From the NCBI GenBank assembly GCA_017883385.1, contig JADGNQ010000030.1, positions 1 through 47,741 on the forward strand: a DNA stretch of 47,741 nt, read 5' to 3'. Within the stretch, counting starts at the first letter, position 1. Each line of letters opens with the position of its first letter. Both the position numbers and the translations under genes were made by a program. Positions 43,168-47,741 of the stretch are shown here, piece by piece. The notes beneath the pieces are model-generated. The model had not been told where the DNA came from, made no database searches, and saw nothing but the letters and a program-made list of their open reading frames with translations. The stretch is from Candidatus Sulfotelmatobacter sp. (GTDB lineage: Bacteria > Acidobacteriota > Terriglobia > Terriglobales > Acidobacteriaceae).

Positions 43168-43392
43168 GTCATCCTGAGCGAAGCGCGCTCGAATGAGCGC
43201 GCGTAGTCGAAGGATCCCTACCACTCCGGCAGCACCTCAAGCCTATCAGGGAGTTCTCTCGCAACACTTCCGCCGCATCCGCGGAAGGGTGAAAACGCCT
43301 TGACGCATCTTGGGTGGCGATGGCCCGATAGGGGTCCTTCGACTCCGCAAGCCGGTTCGCTTCGCTCACCGTCTGGCTCCGCTCAGGATGAC
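43168..43392. mobile_element. MITE-like element with 13-bp terminal inverted repeats
   Basis: GTCATCCTGAGCG (43168-43180) and CGCTCAGGATGAC (43380-43392) are perfect inverted repeats. Just inside are matching GTCGAAGGATCC and GGTCCTTCGAC. The 225 bp encode no protein. Another copy of the right end is at 10837-10849. It lies between the hisS start and the gamma-carbonic-anhydrase gene end. Small non-coding size and terminal repeats fit a MITE or a related repeat; a transposase that would move it is not in the window. Confidence 0.55.
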
Positions 43393-43418
43393 AATTCTTG
43401 GTACTCGGCACTCGCCAC

Positions 43419-43931
43419 TCACCTCTCCCGCAAATACTCATCCTTGTAACCCAAATAATTCCGCGCATACCGCATGATCATCTCGTCCTCACCCGTCTCC
43501 AGCTTCCGCCGAAACTTCCCCGGGGATCCCATCCACAACGATCCCGGCTCCACCACCGTCTTCTCCGGAATCAGCGTCCCCGCCGCGATAATCGATCCCG
43601 CCCCAATCCGAGCCCCGTTCAAAATGATGGTCCCCATCCCGATCAAACACCGGTCCTCGATCACGCATCCATGCAGCGTTACCGAATGCCCCACCGTGAC
43701 GTACTCTCCGAGATAAACGCCCCACTGCTGCTTCATCCCGTGCAGCACGCTGTTGTCCTGCACATTGGAGTAAGCCCCAATGCGTATCTCATGTACGTCC
43801 CCGCGTACCACCGCATTCATCCACACCGAGGCGTGCTCGCCCAGCACCACATCGCCAATAATCTGCGCCGATTCGTCGACGTAGCAACTCGCCGGAATCG
43901 TCGGCCGCACACCTTTATAAGATCGAATCAT
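43419..43931 (-). CDS. Gamma-class carbonic anhydrase-like hexapeptide protein
   Basis: 170 aa from the ATG at 43931, where the family start MIRSYKGVRPTIP begins; the longer open frame upstream has no conserved sequence. Left-handed beta-helix hexapeptides run through most of the protein (AQIIGDVVLGEHASVWMNAVVRGD). The three zinc-binding His of gamma-CA are in place: His64, His82 and His87 (spacing 17 and 4). It may hydrate CO2 or be an inactive relative such as YrdA/PaaY. The proton-shuttle Glu loop of Cam is not evident. It appears monocistronic. Confidence 0.9.
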   Translation of the reverse strand: MIRSYKGVRPTIPASCYVDESAQIIGDVVLGEHASVWMNAVVRGDVHEIRIGAYSNVQDNSVLHGMKQQWGVYLGEYVTVGHSVTLHGCVIEDRCLIGMGTIILNGARIGAGSIIAAGTLIPEKTVVEPGSLWMGSPGKFRRKLETGEDEMIMRYARNYLGYKDEYLRER

Positions 43932-44293
43932 GTTGTTTTCGAAAGGAATCTGAAAATAACACGAGAACGCAGTCGAACGTAAGAGCGGTCGCGACCCGAG
44001 CAGAGGGAGCATTGACTTCCTCCGTGTCCTCTGTGGTCAATTGTCTTCGCCGTTCCCATTCCGGGACTCATCCCAAAAAAGACTCCGCCCCATCACTGAA
44101 CTCCTCTTCCTCTCCATGCTATACAAAAATTGGTTCTCCTTTTCCCGCGGAGAAGCTTCTGGCTGCGCATTACTAGGGTGCGCCCTCCGGCACTTCTCCG
44201 CGAATTTTCCCGCCTCGCGTCCGGTTAACGCGCGTCGGGTCGGCCCTCCGAGCTGATTTCACGAGACAACGATCTGCACGCAGGGGCGACCTT
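43932..44293. other. Gap upstream of the TonB receptor gene
   Basis: 362 bp without a supported gene. It holds a TGTCCTCTGTGGT segment (near 44023-44036) that also occurs at about 11562-11574 in another intergenic gap. CTATACAAAA near 44120 could be a -10. A purine-rich AGGGGCG precedes the receptor ATG. Confidence 0.4.
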
Positions 44294-47200
44294 ATGAGTT
44301 CGACGCGCATTCTTTCTCTTCCGGCTCTCATCCTCTTTTTGATCACGCTATCCACTTCCACGGCCGCCCAGGATTCCGCCACCGGAGCGATCCGCGGCAC
44401 CGTGCTCGATTCCACCGGCAGCCGCATTGCCAAGGCTTCGATCGTCGTCGTCAACGCTGCGACCGCCACGCGCTACACGGCGATCAGCGACGACGATGGC
44501 CGCTTTGCCCTCGACCTGCTGCCCCCCGGGGATTACTCCGCCCGCGCCATTGCCCAAGGCATGTCGCCGCAGGTCACGCCCCAGTTGCACGTGGATGTCG
44601 GCGGCGCAGCCGAACTAGAATTCCGTCTCACCATCGCAGGTGCGCATGAGAATGTCACAGTGTCGGGCGCCCCAGCCCTGGTAGAAACCAAAACCAGCGC
44701 CGTCTCCACGCTACTCGATGAACGCGCCGTCAACGATTTCCCCCTCAACGGCCGCCGCTTCTCCGATCTCGCCCTGTTCTCGCCCGGCGTCTCCCAAGAT
44801 CCCCGCGGCCTCACTTCAGCCACCAACGGTGATCTCTCCTTCGGCGGCATTCGCGGATTCCAGAACAGCTTCCTCGTCGACGGCCTCGACTTCAACAACG
44901 CATTCTTCGCGCAAGCCCGCGGACGCTACCGCGCCCCCTACCAGTTCTCCACTGAAGTCGTGCAGGAGTTCCGCGTCTCCACCAATGCCTACGGCGCCGA
45001 ACTCGGACGTTCCGGCGGCGCCGTCGTCAACGTCGTGACGAAATCCGGCTCCAATCACGTACACGGCACTGCGTTTTACTATCTGCGCGACAGTTCCTTC
45101 GGCGCCTCCAACCCGTTCCTCGCCTTCAAGCCTCACAATCGCCAGCAGCAGGTCGGAGGCACCATCGGCGGCCCGCTCAAGCGCAACAAGATCTTCTTCT
45201 TCGCCGGATTCGACCAGCACATCTTCCACGTCCCCAACGTCGTCGAATTCCTGAACGGCAGTTCGCAAGTCGTCCCCCAACTCGGCACCGGACCATACAC
45301 TCCCGGCGACTACGAGCCCAGCGACCAAGCCCTGGTCTTCGCCGCCGCCGCCCAACTTACCTCACTCGCCGGAGAATATCCCGCCGGACAAATCGGCAAC
45401 TCCTCCTACGCCAAGCTCGACATCAATCTCACTCCCCACCATCAACTAGCGCTGCGCCTGAACACCTCGCGGTACTGGGGATCGAACAACGTCTTCCTCG
45501 ATCCCGCCAGTCCCGTCACCTACGACTCCATCAGCAATAACGGGCAGGAGGTCGTCTCCACCGAGTCCGGATCGCTCTCCCTCACCTCCGGCCTCTCGCA
45601 GCGCTGGATCAGCCACCTCCGCGCCCAGTTCTCGCGCGACCGCCAGCAGTCCTACAGCAACACCAGCGACGTGCTGGTCAAGATTCCCACCATTCTCGAC
45701 GGCATGGGACGCTCCAACCTTCTCCCCCGCCAGACCCGCGAGCACCGCCTGCACCTGGCCGAAACTCTCAGCTTCGAAGGCAGCCGCCATTCCTTCAAGT
45801 TCGGCGGCGACGGCCTCCTCACCTGGATCTACGATTTCTTCCCCAACCAGCAGAGCGGCGAATACCTTTTCTATCCCATCAAGGTCAATCCCTTTACCTT
45901 CCAGCCCATGCAAGCCGGACTCCAACTCACGCCCCTCCGCGCCTACGCTCACGAAATGCCGCACTACTATCTGCAAAACTTCGGCAGCGCCACCTCGCAC
46001 CCCGACACCAACGAATACGCCGCCTTCGCCCAGGACACGATCCGCGTCACCAACCGCCTGGCCGTGAATCTCGGCGTGCGCTGGGATTTGCAAACCTTCA
46101 CCACCGCCGGACTCCTCTCCAACCCGCTGTTCCCACCCGCCGGCAAGGTCCCATTTAAGCCTTACAACTTTGCCCCCCGCGCCGGACTCGCCTACTCCTT
46201 CGGCAAGGCGCGTCCCCTCGTAGTCCGCGCCGGATACGGCATCTTCTTCGTCCGCATTCCCCAGATCTACAACTCGGTCATTCAGACCGAAAACGGCGTC
46301 ACCGACGCCAGCCTCTTCCTCAACAACACGAACTACTACGACCGCCAGGTCTTCCCCACCTATCCCAATCCGCTGGTCAGTTGCCCGCTCTACGCCGCGA
46401 ACTGCGCACTGCCCACCGGATTCACCCAGGGAATCACAAATGATGTCTCAGCCTTCGCCCCGAACTTCGTCACTCCCCGAGTGCAGCAAGCCAGCATCAC
46501 GCTGGAAAAAGAAGTCGCCGACCACACCACCGTCGCCGTCTCACTGCTCAACGTTCGCGGCGAACATCTGATCCGCGCGCTGGATGTGAACCTCCCGCAG
46601 CCCAAAGCCCTGACCTACCCCATCTTCGATTCCACCGGATCCATCTTTGATGGCGGCTACTACACGGTCGATTCCTTCGCCACCTGGCAATTCAGCCGCA
46701 CCCTCGACTGCCCCTGGCCTCCCTGCATCAACCCGCTCGGGCGTCCCATCGCGCAACTCGGCGCCATCAACGAATTTCAGAGCGCCGCCTCCAGCTACTA
46801 CAACGGGGCCACGCTCTCCATCAATCGCCGCATAGCTCGCGGCACCTACGTGCGCCTCTCCTACACCTACGCTCACGCCATTGATGACGGCCAGGATGCC
46901 CTCGTCGCCGGACAACCCGCCACCGTGCAGAATTCCTACGCGCCCAGCACCGAACGCGGCCCCAGCGTGACCGACCAGCGCCATCGCATCGTCGCCGCCT
47001 TCTCCGCCGAGCCGCGCCCATTCCACCGCGGCCACGAACTTCTCGGCCACATCTTCAACGACTGGAAGATTTCCACGGTCGTCAACTACGGCACCGGACG
47101 CCCCGTCAACGCTACCGTCTCCGGCGACCCCAACCAGGACTCCAACGGCCTCAACGACCGCCTCCCCGGCTACAGCCGCAACGCCTTCACCGGCCCTGAC

Positions 47201-47482
47201 TACGCCACCGCCGACCTCCGCATCACGCGGAAGATCCGCCTCGGCGAGCGCTTTAAACTCAACCTGGTTGCCGAATCCTTCAACTTGTTCAACCGCGACA
47301 ACCAGCGCGTCGCCATCACTCCAAACGGCATGGTCGCCACCTCGAGCACGTTTGTGCAAAGCTCAGTCACGGCCAACATCGCTCCCTTCCCCGGCTACTA
47401 CCAGTTGCCCAACAACTTCATGAAGCCCAACGCGGCGTACGCTCCAAGGCAAATCCAGCTAGCCTTGAAATTCATCTACTAA
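44294..47482 (+). CDS. TonB-dependent receptor with carboxypeptidase-regulatory domain (Oar-like)
   Basis: 1062 aa, an outer membrane protein. A signal peptide (about 1-25) precedes a CarboxypepD_reg beta-sandwich (about 28-110: GAIRGTVLDSTGSRIAKASIVV, LLPPGDYSARA), a plug domain (about 125-250: DFPLNGRRFSDLALFSPGV, FQNSFLVDGLDFNN, VVNVVTKSGSNHVHG) and a long barrel ending in the aromatic QIQLALKFIY, as outer-membrane barrels do. The architecture matches the large Oar-like receptors of Acidobacteriota, often linked to glycan or protein uptake or adhesion. No TonB box is certain; the ligand is unknown. No SusD-like or sigma/anti-sigma gene is adjacent. Confidence 0.95.
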   Translation: MSSTRILSLPALILFLITLSTSTAAQDSATGAIRGTVLDSTGSRIAKASIVVVNAATATRYTAISDDDGRFALDLLPPGDYSARAIAQGMSPQVTPQLHVDVGGAAELEFRLTIAGAHENVTVSGAPALVETKTSAVSTLLDERAVNDFPLNGRRFSDLALFSPGVSQDPRGLTSATNGDLSFGGIRGFQNSFLVDGLDFNNAFFAQARGRYRAPYQFSTEVVQEFRVSTNAYGAELGRSGGAVVNVVTKSGSNHVHGTAFYYLRDSSFGASNPFLAFKPHNRQQQVGGTIGGPLKRNKIFFFAGFDQHIFHVPNVVEFLNGSSQVVPQLGTGPYTPGDYEPSDQALVFAAAAQLTSLAGEYPAGQIGNSSYAKLDINLTPHHQLALRLNTSRYWGSNNVFLDPASPVTYDSISNNGQEVVSTESGSLSLTSGLSQRWISHLRAQFSRDRQQSYSNTSDVLVKIPTILDGMGRSNLLPRQTREHRLHLAETLSFEGSRHSFKFGGDGLLTWIYDFFPNQQSGEYLFYPIKVNPFTFQPMQAGLQLTPLRAYAHEMPHYYLQNFGSATSHPDTNEYAAFAQDTIRVTNRLAVNLGVRWDLQTFTTAGLLSNPLFPPAGKVPFKPYNFAPRAGLAYSFGKARPLVVRAGYGIFFVRIPQIYNSVIQTENGVTDASLFLNNTNYYDRQVFPTYPNPLVSCPLYAANCALPTGFTQGITNDVSAFAPNFVTPRVQQASITLEKEVADHTTVAVSLLNVRGEHLIRALDVNLPQPKALTYPIFDSTGSIFDGGYYTVDSFATWQFSRTLDCPWPPCINPLGRPIAQLGAINEFQSAASSYYNGATLSINRRIARGTYVRLSYTYAHAIDDGQDALVAGQPATVQNSYAPSTERGPSVTDQRHRIVAAFSAEPRPFHRGHELLGHIFNDWKISTVVNYGTGRPVNATVSGDPNQDSNGLNDRLPGYSRNAFTGPDYATADLRITRKIRLGERFKLNLVAESFNLFNRDNQRVAITPNGMVATSSTFVQSSVTANIAPFPGYYQLPNNFMKPNAAYAPRQIQLALKFIY

Positions 47483-47486
47483 GCTC

Positions 47487-47714
47487 ATGTGGGAACAGCC
47501 GCCTTCGGCTGTCCGCCTAGGCGAATCTCGGCCCTGTGCCATGCAGTGGCCAATTTTGAGAAGAACGATCGTCTCAGGGGCATCGCTTCAGCGATGCCGC
47601 AAGTGCCGCAAAATCAGTCTCGGCTTCAGAGGTTGCGGAAAAACGCACGATTCGTATCAGGCTATGCCTTCAGGCATAGCGTAAATGCTGGCGAATCAAT
47701 CACGCCTTCAGGCG
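47487..47714. repeat. Array of hairpin repeats with TTCA loops
   Basis: An ACAGCCG-CCTT-CGGCTGT hairpin related to 7525-7570 comes first. Then three TTCA-loop hairpins: GGCATCGC-TTCA-GCGATGCC (47579-47598), GCTATGCC-TTCA-GGCATAGC (47661-47680) and CGCC-TTCA-GGCG (47703-47714). No gene is supported from 47483 to the end. Confidence 0.75.
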
Positions 47715-47741
47715 CTGCCCACGCGGCATGCGACTTCTTCC

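Noticed and set aside
43111..43224. Upstream extension of the hisS frame
   Set aside because: It runs into the MITE-like element; the family start is MIKAVRGTRD at 43110.

Overview
The window reads as a chromosomal segment of a soil-type Acidobacteriota (Terriglobia/Koribacter-like) bacterium. This is an inference from gene content: a CarboxypepD_reg/Oar-type TonB receptor, a Ser/Thr kinase and a winged-helix protein that both carry TolB-like WSPDG propellers, a DUF2934 protein, paired DUF1579 proteins, bactofilin, and many short palindromic interspersed repeats. I see no tRNA, rRNA, CRISPR array, phage gene or intact transposase.

Layout. 1-9.9 kb: housekeeping and stress genes (Hsp20, RlmI-like methyltransferase, coiled-coil zinc-ribbon protein, S9 dipeptidyl peptidase, FmdB-type zinc ribbon, NlpC/P60-like protein, YjbR-like protein, RsmI, YqeY, an SDR). 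9.9-16.6 kb: a secreted hypothetical, a decayed SDR fragment, a Nudix protein, an ABC-F ATPase, bactofilin, MsrB, a membrane protein/winged-helix pair and a flavin reductase-like protein. 16.7-24.8 kb: a coenzyme F420 locus, cofG-cofD-cofC-cofE, then a Tat-exported isochorismatase-like hydrolase and a Tat-exported aldo/keto reductase, then cofH-npdG. 24.9-30.6 kb: the kinase and winged-helix proteins with TolB propellers, flanking a small secreted protein. 30.8-34.2 kb: a DUF2235 hydrolase, a small membrane protein and a RoxA-like di-haem cytochrome. 34.5-38.9 kb: two small proteins, an MFS exporter, PilZ and a CpaE/TadZ-like ATPase. 39-47.5 kb: four small secreted proteins on the minus strand, HisS, a gamma-class carbonic anhydrase-like protein and a large TonB-dependent outer membrane protein.

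The F420 locus is the most coherent system. CofC and CofD would make dehydro-F420-0 or F420-0 from the Fo chromophore built by CofG and CofH, CofE adds glutamates, and NpdG exchanges hydride between NADP(H) and F420. CofE lacks the C-terminal reductase domain of actinobacterial FbiB.

Two sequence-level themes run through the window. First, hairpin repeats sit in most gaps and have entered coding sequence: the RsmI linker, the CofC tail and the CofE N-terminus. Second, several genes have a -10-like box about 6-11 nt before the start codon and no Shine-Dalgarno, which suggests leaderless transcripts. Start sites, identities and base composition were judged by eye; no database search was run.
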